A stretch of DNA of 47,458 nt from an uncultured Mediterraneibacter sp. (GTDB lineage: Bacteria; Bacillota; Clostridia; Lachnospirales; Lachnospiraceae), in contig CAKRWZ010000005.1 of NCBI GenBank assembly GCA_934418295.1, forward strand, positions 1-47,458, read 5' to 3'. The notes under the pieces were generated by a model. That model did no database searches. It had not been told where the DNA came from and saw only the letters and a list, made by a program, of their open reading frames with translations. This document shows, piece after piece, positions 37,319-46,508 of the stretch (positions within the stretch are counted from its first letter, which is position 1; every line of letters starts with the position of its first letter). Made by a program: the position numbers and the translations under genes.

Positions 37319-38208
37319 CTACTGCAAAATCCTCTCAGCTGTCGCATCCGAAATCACATCTGTGCCTCCCAGTACAGCCAGTTTGCTGATTCCCACAGAG
37401 CTTCCGTAGTCTTTCGCATCTGCATATGCAGTATCTTCTACCAGCAGCAGCGGTGATTCCATTGAGATGGCCAGCGGTCCGCCTGCCAGTCCATCCGGGA
37501 ATTTCATGCCGTATGCCAGCACTGCTGTATCACACTTGTCCGGGAAGAATGCCTTCGCTACCGCTACAGACGTCTTGTAACGATTGTCTCCTGCGATACG
37601 TTCCGTCTTGCTGTCCCTATCATAAGATTTCAGCTCTTTTCCCACCTTATCGCTGACTACATCAGCTCCGCCGATGAGATAGATATCCTGCACCTTCGCT
37701 TTATCCAGATAAGTTTTCTGCGCCTTTGTCAGACCTCGGTTATCTACCAGCAGGATCGGTTTGCCGACTGCGGATGCAGAGAGACTGTCTGCAAAGCCTT
37801 CTCCTGTACACGCCAGCAGATCTTCCTTCAACGCCTTTGCTTCGTTCAAGATCTCAAGATTCGTCTCATAGCGAGTATCGCCCGCCAGTCTCTTGACGTC
37901 AGTGTCCTTTAAACTCTTTTCAAAGCGTTCCGTCACGACATCGCTTCCGCCCAGCAGATAAACGGTTCCTTTATCCGACAGGTTCTTCTCGATGTATTCT
38001 CCGATCATTTTTTCGCTTGCCACGCTGCGATCCACAAGGATCAATGGTGCTTTCTTTACCTTTGCAAGATAACTGCCTGCCAGCGCATCCGGATAATTGT
38101 TGCCGTCCGCTACGATGATCGAATCGAAACTCTTCATATCCATACTTTTTTTCAGAGCATTCGCTGTTTTTAACGCAGTCTCATAACGTGTATCCCCTGC
38201 AATACGAA
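37319..38208 (-). repeat. CWB2 cassette, copy A (near-duplicate of 45620-46508)
   Basis: The three-repeat CWB2 coding block is closely similar in DNA to the one at 45620-46508 over its whole length, with an internal 158-base stretch (37740-37897) that I compared base by base and found the same in both. The upstream parts of the two genes are unrelated. Confidence 0.85.
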
Positions 38209-41200
38209 TCCATTTATCCGTTCCAAACAGACGCTCTTTGTTTTCTTTATTTTTATCCAGTCTAGGAATAGTTCGCGTCTCACTAGTAGAGCATTTCTCA
38301 CAGTCACGCTTCTCTATTCCTTCTTTTTCATATGTAGCTTTCTGTATTATTTTCCATTCTCCAAATTGATGTCCAGTTGCCTTGATGATCTCCCCTGTTT
38401 TAATAATATATCCACACTTACTGCAAACAGTATCTCCTGTATATCCATCCTTTTCACATTGCACATCTACTACATTTCGTACTTCAGTTTTTGTATGACT
38501 ACATGCAGACTTCGAAATCAGTCCATCTGATAAATTCACAGCAACTGCTTCTGAATCTTTACTTCTGATTTCTCCCGGATAATATCCTACTCTTACTGGA
38601 TATTCCTTTTCTCCATCAGCTGAAGTTATTTTAAATCGAATCATTGCCAAAACGCCATCTTCTTTTATATTCTCATCGCTTGTAAAACTCAATTTCACTT
38701 CATTATTTTCCTTATCAATGCTACCTAAAACAGAGCCAAAAACCGTTCCATTCTGCACCTCCACGGCTTCCATCGCAGCACCATCATAGCCTACTTTTAA
38801 TGAGGCAAAATTAATTCCTGGATTATGTTCGATCATAACTGGAATATCAACATATTCTTCATCTGTTCCCAAAATCTGCGGAATATATATTTTTGCCGTG
38901 TTTTTGCTTGCAACCCCTGTCACCGTAACATCACAAGAAGCAATTACGCCATTTTCGCTAGTCGCTGTAATTACAGCTTTACCTGCGCCAAAAGCTGTTA
39001 CCACTCCTGTTTTGCCTACGCTAGCTACAGAACTATCTGTTGATTCCCATAGAATCGTTTTGTTAGTTGCGTTAGATGGAACAACTTCTGCATTCAGCTT
39101 ACAAACTTCTCCTGTCTTCATCATCTTTGTTGTATCACTGATAGAAACACCTGTAACAATCACCGGATAATCTATAACCTTAACAGTACATGATGTGATG
39201 ACTCCACTTGACGATGTTGCAGTCACCCCATATGTTCCAGTACATGCACTCGTTACCGTTACTCCCGTTTTTCCAGCATCACTTAATTCACAAGAAGAAT
39301 ATGGGCAACTATAGGAAATCGAATCCGTCGTATCTGCCGGATCGATCACTAACTCCAAATTTGTGGAGTCCCCTTTATATAGGGTAACTTCTTTCTGTAC
39401 AAAACTCATGGAACGTACTGGATTAGTTACGTTCACTGTACAAGATGCAGAATGGCCATTATCTGTTTTCACTGTTATTTGGGTCCGCCCAGCTTTTTTC
39501 CCTGTAACCACACCATTCTGATTCACTGATGCAATACTTTCATCTGCTGATTCCCAAGTGATCTTACTAGATGTTGGATTGGGGGTTGTCTCTGCTGTCA
39601 ATTGTTTCGTATCACCCTGTTCTACGGTTATGGACGAGGATTCAAAAGAGATTTTTTTTGCTTCATTTGTTATAGTAATATTGCAGGATCCCTTTGCACC
39701 TGATGCCGTCTCAAAGTTGACTATCGTTGTTCCTGCACGTTCGCCCCATACCTCTATAATCTGTCCGTTCTCAATTTTGATCTCAGCCACATCCATATCT
39801 GAGCTGGAATAATCAACTATGTAATCTGAATTTCCATTTCCTAGGCGCACCTTCTTTTCTTCATATTCCCCAACAGGAACGGAAAAATTTTCCACACTAA
39901 TCGAATCATTGCGCTCTATAATATAAATGTTGCAGTTTGCCTTTTGGCCATGCGTATTCTTTGCTGTAATAGTTGCAAAGCCAGGAGCTGTAGCTTTTAC
40001 TTTGCCATTATCATCAACCATTACACTATCATTTCCAGCCGAAATATTCCACGAAATATCATTTGCTACGCCCTGTGTGTTATAAGCCTTTAAATCCAAA
40101 GTATCACTGACTTTCATTACTTTGTTAGACTCATTCATCATTAACGCCGATTTTGTTCTTATTAAGCCTGGATATCCACTATTTTTATTACCATCTATGC
40201 TCCATATATCTCCAAAATCAAATCCATGCAAGTAATCAACCCTCTTCAAATTAGTATCACTAATATATTTGCTATCAAGACTTACTCTTCCTCCATAAAA
40301 TGCACCTTTTAATGCATAATTACCATTTTCTGACGTGCCTAGTATTGGTTCTGACCATGTTCCTCCTATAATACTTCCACTGTTATAATTGTGACTGCCT
40401 GTATTCACTCCAACCGATTCAATAGAAGCACGGTAATCATTTGACCATGTTTGAATATTCCCAGTATTATAACAGTCCGAAGAAGACATATCATACGCAA
40501 TTCCATAGCCATATGCATACATTCGACTCGTAAGTCCCCCTTCTCCACAATACGCACGAATGAATCCCGAATTAAAACATTCACTAACGGATCCTTCCCC
40601 ACGTGCCACTATTCCTGCAGCACAAGAATTATAGCCTGTCGAAGCTATAATTTTTCCTGTATTATAGCAATTTGTAACAGTAGCAATCTCCTTGCTATAG
40701 CCTAAAATTCCACCTGAAATAATGTCACCCATCAGTCTATTATGTAGTACAACATCTCCTGAATTGCAACTTTTTAAACAATTAACTGACTTCTGACTGT
40801 TTCCAACCAGGCCTCCTGCATAATTTTTTCCATAAGGATATTCTCCAGCTCCAACTCCAATTAAGTCTGCCGAATTGCTTGAATTTTTCAGTTTTATTTC
40901 AGCCATATTCCACCCAATTACGCCACCTATCGCTATCGTTGCCGAGGCTGACTTATTAAAAGATATCCCCCCTTCATTATGCGCTGACATTTCAAGTGTC
41001 GACTGATTGTAACCAATAATACCTCCAATTCCATTGGTTTCACCAGTAGCAATCTGTACTTCAATCTTTGCGGCATTGCTAAAATCCCCCTCCAAATTTC
41101 CATTATTAATTCCACAAATACCACCTACCCTTGCATTCCAAAGAAATTCTGTCCCTATAATCTGACCTGATTCTACAGCACAATCTTTTATATTTCCCTC

Positions 41201-41620
41201 ATTGTCTCCTACAATGCCTCCAATAAATCGAGAACCTTGCACATCTATATTTTGTATTTTTATATTGGATATATTTCCCTCATTACAGCCAAATAACCCT
41301 GCATATTTCCCGCCATCTATCGAAAGATTCTTAATAACATACCCATTTCCATCAAAAGATCCAGAAAAAGCACCAGTATCCGCATTTCCGATTGGAGTAA
41401 ATTCCACTCCTTTAAGATCAATATCCGCTCCCAGTTTATAATGTGCTGATACATCATTATTTACATTTTGAAGCTGTTCTGCATTCATAATAATGTATGG
41501 ATTAGCTGCTGTTCCCATATTTTCTGATTCAGCATATGCATTCAAAACGGGAGGATTCATATTAAAAGTTGCCACAGCTGCGATCATAATCGCTCCTATA
41601 TATACCATTAATTTCTTCAT
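37319..41620 (-). CDS. Large secreted CWB2 protein with GLUG, Big_2 and cohesin-like domains
   Basis: A 1433-residue protein. Signal peptide at 1-31 (MKKLMVYIGAIMIAAV). Residues about 80-440 are GLUG-type repeats (NIKIQNIDVQGSRFIGGIVG and similar), a fold of bacterial adhesins. Then come four Big_2-like Ig domains to about 900, with standard sequences such as ITWESADESIASVNQNGVV and ILWESTDSSVASVGKTGVV. A cohesin-like unit follows (about 910-1040), then a Cys-rich unit (CSHTK...CEKDGY...CSKCGY...CEKC). Three CWB2 repeats run from about 1137 to the end. The CWB2 part is visibly more GC-rich than the AT-rich 5' part (29 G+C of 60 at 37801-37860 against 17 of 60 at 40261-40320). ATG follows AAGGAGG. 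Probably third gene of an operon from 47458. Confidence 0.88.
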   Translation of the reverse strand: MKKLMVYIGAIMIAAVATFNMNPPVLNAYAESENMGTAANPYIIMNAEQLQNVNNDVSAHYKLGADIDLKGVEFTPIGNADTGAFSGSFDGNGYVIKNLSIDGGKYAGLFGCNEGNISNIKIQNIDVQGSRFIGGIVGDNEGNIKDCAVESGQIIGTEFLWNARVGGICGINNGNLEGDFSNAAKIEVQIATGETNGIGGIIGYNQSTLEMSAHNEGGISFNKSASATIAIGGVIGWNMAEIKLKNSSNSADLIGVGAGEYPYGKNYAGGLVGNSQKSVNCLKSCNSGDVVLHNRLMGDIISGGILGYSKEIATVTNCYNTGKIIASTGYNSCAAGIVARGEGSVSECFNSGFIRAYCGEGGLTSRMYAYGYGIAYDMSSSDCYNTGNIQTWSNDYRASIESVGVNTGSHNYNSGSIIGGTWSEPILGTSENGNYALKGAFYGGRVSLDSKYISDTNLKRVDYLHGFDFGDIWSIDGNKNSGYPGLIRTKSALMMNESNKVMKVSDTLDLKAYNTQGVANDISWNISAGNDSVMVDDNGKVKATAPGFATITAKNTHGQKANCNIYIIERNDSISVENFSVPVGEYEEKKVRLGNGNSDYIVDYSSSDMDVAEIKIENGQIIEVWGERAGTTIVNFETASGAKGSCNITITNEAKKISFESSSITVEQGDTKQLTAETTPNPTSSKITWESADESIASVNQNGVVTGKKAGRTQITVKTDNGHSASCTVNVTNPVRSMSFVQKEVTLYKGDSTNLELVIDPADTTDSISYSCPYSSCELSDAGKTGVTVTSACTGTYGVTATSSSGVITSCTVKVIDYPVIVTGVSISDTTKMMKTGEVCKLNAEVVPSNATNKTILWESTDSSVASVGKTGVVTAFGAGKAVITATSENGVIASCDVTVTGVASKNTAKIYIPQILGTDEEYVDIPVMIEHNPGINFASLKVGYDGAAMEAVEVQNGTVFGSVLGSIDKENNEVKLSFTSDENIKEDGVLAMIRFKITSADGEKEYPVRVGYYPGEIRSKDSEAVAVNLSDGLISKSACSHTKTEVRNVVDVQCEKDGYTGDTVCSKCGYIIKTGEIIKATGHQFGEWKIIQKATYEKEGIEKRDCEKCSTSETRTIPRLDKNKENKERLFGTDKWIRIAGDTRYETALKTANALKKSMDMKSFDSIIVADGNNYPDALAGSYLAKVKKAPLILVDRSVASEKMIGEYIEKNLSDKGTVYLLGGSDVVTERFEKSLKDTDVKRLAGDTRYETNLEILNEAKALKEDLLACTGEGFADSLSASAVGKPILLVDNRGLTKAQKTYLDKAKVQDIYLIGGADVVSDKVGKELKSYDRDSKTERIAGDNRYKTSVAVAKAFFPDKCDTAVLAYGMKFPDGLAGGPLAISMESPLLLVEDTAYADAKDYGSSVGISKLAVLGGTDVISDATAERILQ
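37740..37897 (-). repeat. 158-base identical block, copy A
   Basis: Matches 46041-46198 without a difference. The bases just outside differ on both sides. It encodes the end of CWB2 repeat 2 from the RLAGDTRYE side, through the ACTGEGFADSLSASAVG segment. Confidence 0.9.
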
Positions 41621-41639
41621 GAAAACCTAAACCTCCTTA

Positions 41640-44600
41640 TTACTTTTGCTTTAAATTTTCCTCATGGCTTATCGCCGTAACATTCTTTAATAGATCGCCA
41701 TAGCAGTATATAATTGCTTGAATATCTACCCCTGCTTTTGATTCATTATCAAATGTCAGGTTATTTACATTGACAGAGTCTCCGTATATGTTTTGCGGCA
41801 GTTTTCCAACAAAGGATATATTGGGATTATTCCACGTACCCGATGAAACCCGCACATCACCTTTAAAAGAAATCAACCCTGCTGCATTTATGATACTTGA
41901 ATAAAAATCAGCATCCCCTTTAACAATCAATTCTCCATCTACCTCAACCGTATCTTTTTGAGATTTCCAATAATCATTGATTTGGAGCTTCCCATTTTGG
42001 TCTATATAAATTATGCCCGAAGAGGAAAGCAACCCTTGCTTCACTACTAATTTACCTCCTGATGGAATCCGCAACTCCGCTCCCTCATCGACATAAAGCT
42101 TCCCATTGATCGTCATCGGCGTATTGGAATCTATCAGAAAATCACCAGTTATTGTTACATCCCCCTTCGATACACCCTTCGAAAAATAATTAGCACTATT
42201 TCGAAGCTTTATATTTTTCCCATTCACTAATTTGGAGCAATTATTATTAAACTGTTCTGTTACATTTATTACGCTTCCTACATAAAATCCATCCTTTGAT
42301 TTATTATTGATAGTAAGAGATTTCACAGTTGTTTCACCCGAATTAGAAAAGGATTGTCCCGTTTTCCCTTCAAATTCTAATTCTGCTGGGAAAAGTTCAG
42401 CCATTCCTGAAACATCGCCCTTAAAGGTGAACCTTCCCCCACTCTGTGTATCACGAAACGAACTATCTTCAGTCACTACAACTACCCCATTATTATTTGC
42501 CGTCCCATTATTTATGTAATTATTTCCACAAAGCAATTTACTTCCCGTTTCAATATTCAACTCTCCCGACTTCTGCCGATAGTCTTTTACTTCTAACGTA
42601 GTGTTATTGTTTATATTAACAACATCCTCGGTATAAAGGTTTCCCTCAACTTCAACTGGGCGGCTACAGGTCCAGTTTCTGGCAGAAATATTTCCAATAA
42701 TACGGTTATCCACAACTACCGCACTTTCAGTCATTACAATATTTTTTCCATTTTTATAACTAGATTTATCCCCAGCATACAACTTTCCAGTCACTTCAAT
42801 CACCCCATCAAACGAGACTCCTTCTTTTGAAGAATTTATACTGTTTAAATCTTTAACTTTCAACGCCGAAGCAATCTCCATTTTCTGAGAAATTGTTCCA
42901 GAAAAGCACAGTTTTTCAATCGCAGGAGAACTTGCTGTACTGTTCATATCCCCACAAAGCTTTAGCCAACCTCCACCTTTGAGTTTCCCTGATGAATACT
43001 GCAGATCATCCTTAACTAATAAATCTTTCTCAAGAGTTAAGCTCTGACATAGATTAGTCAAGAATAAACGTTGCATTACAACGGACTCTTCCTGCAAAGT
43101 TACATCACCTTCAATATAAGTATCCCCCTTTAGTTCTAGAGGATTAATTGATTTATAATCTTTTAATGTAACTGCAGCATTATAATAATTATCTTTAATA
43201 CTACAATTTCCAGTTACCACGATATTTTTTCCTGCCACCACCTTTGTAGAAGAGTTTTCTAATCTACCTGTAACAGTCTGCCTTCCACCGACTTTAACTC
43301 CATCTTTTGTTGTATTGTTAAAAGTTAGTGAGGTAATTGTACCATTTCCCGTCAAGCATTGTACCCCATATTGAAAGTATCCATTATCATAAGGCTGGTC
43401 CCCATTTCCACACAATTCTATATTTCCTGTGACAACACCATTGTTAGACATATTTCCTTTTATCTGACACGTTATATCCTGCAAATTGAGCTGAGAATTA
43501 TTGTCAAGCATATAGACCTCAATTTGATCATTCTGCCCTTTTTCTCCAGTAACTATAACGGTCCCCTGATTTGTCAAACGCTCTGCAATTGTGACTGGTT
43601 TTCCATTATTTGAAACATGTATGTTTAAGTTCCCTGTGTTGTTTATATTTCCTATTGCAATATTCTCCCCTTCAAGTTCAATTGTTGAATTACCTGTGCA
43701 GGTTATATTAGGGATATAAATACTCTTCTCTGATAAGCCTGTCAAACTCAATGTTCCTCCATTCAAAGCAACTCCGCCTAACAGCTGATACTCCACCTCA
43801 GGATAAAAATACTCCTTATCTTTCTGACATATCCCCATCGTTGTATATGGTTTAGAAACATCATCATAATAAACCTTAAGGCTCTCTCCTTGAGATAAAT
43901 TCAATGGCGTATTCCCAACTTGTGAAATGTCACACCCCAAAAGCAAATCAATATTCGCCTGATATCGTGATTCCAAACTTGCTAAATCGCTGTCATCGCT
44001 CAGCAATGCACCAATCCATGAATCAAGCTGTGATTTCGAAGCATTTACCGCTACTTTTTCTCCATACAGTCTCAACTTCTTCAATAATTCCAGGTCATTA
44101 ATAACCTTCTCTGCATTTTTTTCCGTCTTATCACGATTGTAAGATTCTAAATCCTGTGAATACAATGCTGCCATGTTATCAATAAGACGATCAACAGATT
44201 TGCATAAAAAAATACTCTTAGATGCCCCTTTTATTCCAGTAATCTGATCTCCTAGCCAAACACCTAGAGAAACAACCGCCGCACTTTTAGACAGTCCATC
44301 CGCAATCGTATTTGATAGAACATAATCACTACATCCATTATAATTAAGAGGTTCCTGCAAAAAACTCGTTACACCTTTTTTAGCCAGCTTTTCCATTAAA
44401 TTTGGAACTGTATTTTGATTTTTCAAATAAGCAACCACATTATCATAAGAAAGGGTATTGGTATCACCCTGCTTTTCGCAAAGCTCTACATAATGCATTA
44501 ACATCTGTTCCATATTCTTGTCTGTACTAATATCAGATAGCCGTTTCATCGTATCCACTGTCGTATTCTTCTGATTTACAAGTGCTTCTAACATAATTGC

Positions 44601-45563
44601 CTGGTTCACCGAATAGCTTTCTAAATCCAAAACACTTCCTAAAGCATCTAATGATGCTACCACGTCATCACATAAGTATTCTCGGAACATTTCATGCATT
44701 ACGCTGGAGTTATCATTTCCCACAGCATATTCACATGCTAAAGACATCGCAAGTGCCGAAGTTGAAAGCATTTTACCTTTTAATGCGCTTTTCCCCTCCA
44801 ATCCCGGTAAATTTATAGATTGCTCTAAATATGTTTTTAAATTTTCATCATATGCTCCCAGCATGTTGTTTACATAATCTTCTGTTGTAATCTCATACTC
44901 ATCTTCTACAAAATTAGTTGGGTCATATATTATAATCGAAGATTGCTTGTTTGTAAGGTTCAAATGAGTTGACAGAGCAGTTTGATATGAAGAAAGCTTG
45001 TTGTATACTGCAGCCCTTTGACGCAATGTTTCTAATTTCAAATCAGTATCAAAAAGCGAACTCCCATAAGTAGATGTGTAATTTGATAAAAGTACATCAT
45101 TCAAAATACTTTCATACCGCAATTCATCAATTCCATTTAACCATCCATCGATTGCATTTGCCAGTGAGTCAGAGGTATCAACCCCAAAAGCATCACTTAA
45201 AAGCTCAATTTCCTCCTCTGTTAGTTGAGCCAAATATTCTTTTGGGTTTTCGTATACTTCAATCGCTGATACCAAGCCCTTTAAAAGTTTGCTTTCCTGG
45301 TAATTATCCAATAATTCCGTTTTTAAAAAAGTTGAGCCATTCGTGTTCACTTCAGGGTTCTGAGAATACGGATTATCCTCAATATTACCATAAACTAATG
45401 ATTCCAAAACCCACGGTCTGTCCTTTATCAAAGAGTCCAGCAATTTCTTATTTGCATTAAATTTATGTTCTCTAGGCATGGCAAACATAATAGTCCCACA
45501 AGAAACTACCAGAACTACTAAAATAAGAATCACTGCAATTGGTCGCCTAAATATTCTTCTCAT
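41640..45563 (-). CDS. Putative lipoprotein with helical N-half and four long beta-rich repeats; unknown function
   Basis: A 1307-residue protein I do not recognise. The N-terminus (RRPIAVILILVVLVVSC) is a hydrophobic segment ending in a lipobox-like VVSC, so lipid attachment at C22 is likely; a simple membrane anchor is the alternative. Residues about 30-560 are mostly helical by composition. From about 600 to the end it is strand-rich, with many short G/N-T-V turns as in beta-solenoids. A motif N-x-S/T-K-x-G-[VF] recurs four times, with its glycine at residues 755, 915, 1092 and 1278, the first three followed about 20-25 residues later by GKNI. It has no CWB2, unlike its neighbours. It lies 19 bases upstream of the GLUG gene and 56 bases after the NlpC-like gene, so it is probably co-transcribed. 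SD AAAAGGAT. Confidence 0.8.
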   Translation of the reverse strand: MRRIFRRPIAVILILVVLVVSCGTIMFAMPREHKFNANKKLLDSLIKDRPWVLESLVYGNIEDNPYSQNPEVNTNGSTFLKTELLDNYQESKLLKGLVSAIEVYENPKEYLAQLTEEEIELLSDAFGVDTSDSLANAIDGWLNGIDELRYESILNDVLLSNYTSTYGSSLFDTDLKLETLRQRAAVYNKLSSYQTALSTHLNLTNKQSSIIIYDPTNFVEDEYEITTEDYVNNMLGAYDENLKTYLEQSINLPGLEGKSALKGKMLSTSALAMSLACEYAVGNDNSSVMHEMFREYLCDDVVASLDALGSVLDLESYSVNQAIMLEALVNQKNTTVDTMKRLSDISTDKNMEQMLMHYVELCEKQGDTNTLSYDNVVAYLKNQNTVPNLMEKLAKKGVTSFLQEPLNYNGCSDYVLSNTIADGLSKSAAVVSLGVWLGDQITGIKGASKSIFLCKSVDRLIDNMAALYSQDLESYNRDKTEKNAEKVINDLELLKKLRLYGEKVAVNASKSQLDSWIGALLSDDSDLASLESRYQANIDLLLGCDISQVGNTPLNLSQGESLKVYYDDVSKPYTTMGICQKDKEYFYPEVEYQLLGGVALNGGTLSLTGLSEKSIYIPNITCTGNSTIELEGENIAIGNINNTGNLNIHVSNNGKPVTIAERLTNQGTVIVTGEKGQNDQIEVYMLDNNSQLNLQDITCQIKGNMSNNGVVTGNIELCGNGDQPYDNGYFQYGVQCLTGNGTITSLTFNNTTKDGVKVGGRQTVTGRLENSSTKVVAGKNIVVTGNCSIKDNYYNAAVTLKDYKSINPLELKGDTYIEGDVTLQEESVVMQRLFLTNLCQSLTLEKDLLVKDDLQYSSGKLKGGGWLKLCGDMNSTASSPAIEKLCFSGTISQKMEIASALKVKDLNSINSSKEGVSFDGVIEVTGKLYAGDKSSYKNGKNIVMTESAVVVDNRIIGNISARNWTCSRPVEVEGNLYTEDVVNINNNTTLEVKDYRQKSGELNIETGSKLLCGNNYINNGTANNNGVVVVTEDSSFRDTQSGGRFTFKGDVSGMAELFPAELEFEGKTGQSFSNSGETTVKSLTINNKSKDGFYVGSVINVTEQFNNNCSKLVNGKNIKLRNSANYFSKGVSKGDVTITGDFLIDSNTPMTINGKLYVDEGAELRIPSGGKLVVKQGLLSSSGIIYIDQNGKLQINDYWKSQKDTVEVDGELIVKGDADFYSSIINAAGLISFKGDVRVSSGTWNNPNISFVGKLPQNIYGDSVNVNNLTFDNESKAGVDIQAIIYCYGDLLKNVTAISHEENLKQK

Positions 45564-45619
45564 TATAATATCCTTTTCCGTAAGAGTTTCGAACCAGTTT
45601 TACAACTTCCTGCTTTGCT

Positions 45620-46508
45620 TTACTGCAAAATCCTCTTAACTGTCGCATCCGAGATCACATCTGTTCCTCCCAGTACAGCCAGTCTGCTGATCCCCACAGA
45701 GCTTCCGTAGGCTTTCGCATCTGCGTAAGCGGTATCTTCTACCAACAGCAGCGGTGATTCCATCGAGATAGCCAACGGTCCGCCTGCCAGCCCATCCGGG
45801 AATTTCATACCGTATGCCAACACTGCTGTATCACACTTGTCTGGGAAAAATGCCTTCGCTACCGCTACAGACGTCTTATAACGATTGTCTCCTGCGATAC
45901 GTTCCGTCTTGCTGTCCTTGTCATAAGACTTTAACTCTTTTCCCACCTTATCGCTGACTACATCAGCTCCGCCGATGAGATAGATATCCTGCACGTTCGC
46001 TTTATCCAGATAGGTTTTCTGATTTTCCATCAAGCCTCGATTATCTACCAGCAGGATCGGTTTGCCGACTGCGGATGCAGAGAGACTGTCTGCAAAGCCT
46101 TCTCCTGTACACGCCAGCAGATCTTCCTTCAACGCCTTTGCTTCGTTCAAGATCTCAAGATTCGTCTCATAGCGAGTATCGCCCGCCAGTCTCTTGACAT
46201 CGGTGCCCTTCAGACTCTTTTCAAAGCGTTCCGTCACGACATCGCTTCCGCCAAGAAGATAAACGGTTCCTTTATCCGACAGGTTCTTTTCGATGTATTC
46301 CCCGATCATTTTTTCGCTTGCTACGCTGCGATCCACAAGGATGAGCGGCGCCTTCTTCACCTTTGCAAGATAACTGCCTGCCAGCGCATCCGGATAATTG
46401 TTGCCATCCGCTACGATGATATCGCTGAATTTATCAACACCCAGACTCTTCTTTAACGCATCCGCAGTCTTCAACGCAGTCTCATAGCGGGTGTCTCCCG
46501 CGATACGA
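45620..46508 (-). repeat. CWB2 cassette, copy B (near-duplicate of 37319-38208)
   Basis: Closely similar in DNA to 37319-38208. Differences are mostly at third codon positions and cluster outside the central identical block. Confidence 0.85.

Noticed and set aside
22004..41620. SLH-domain or LPXTG-sortase anchoring of the surface proteins
   Set aside because: No SLH repeats and no LPXTG-like motif with a C-terminal membrane segment are present. The proteins end in CWB2 repeats instead.
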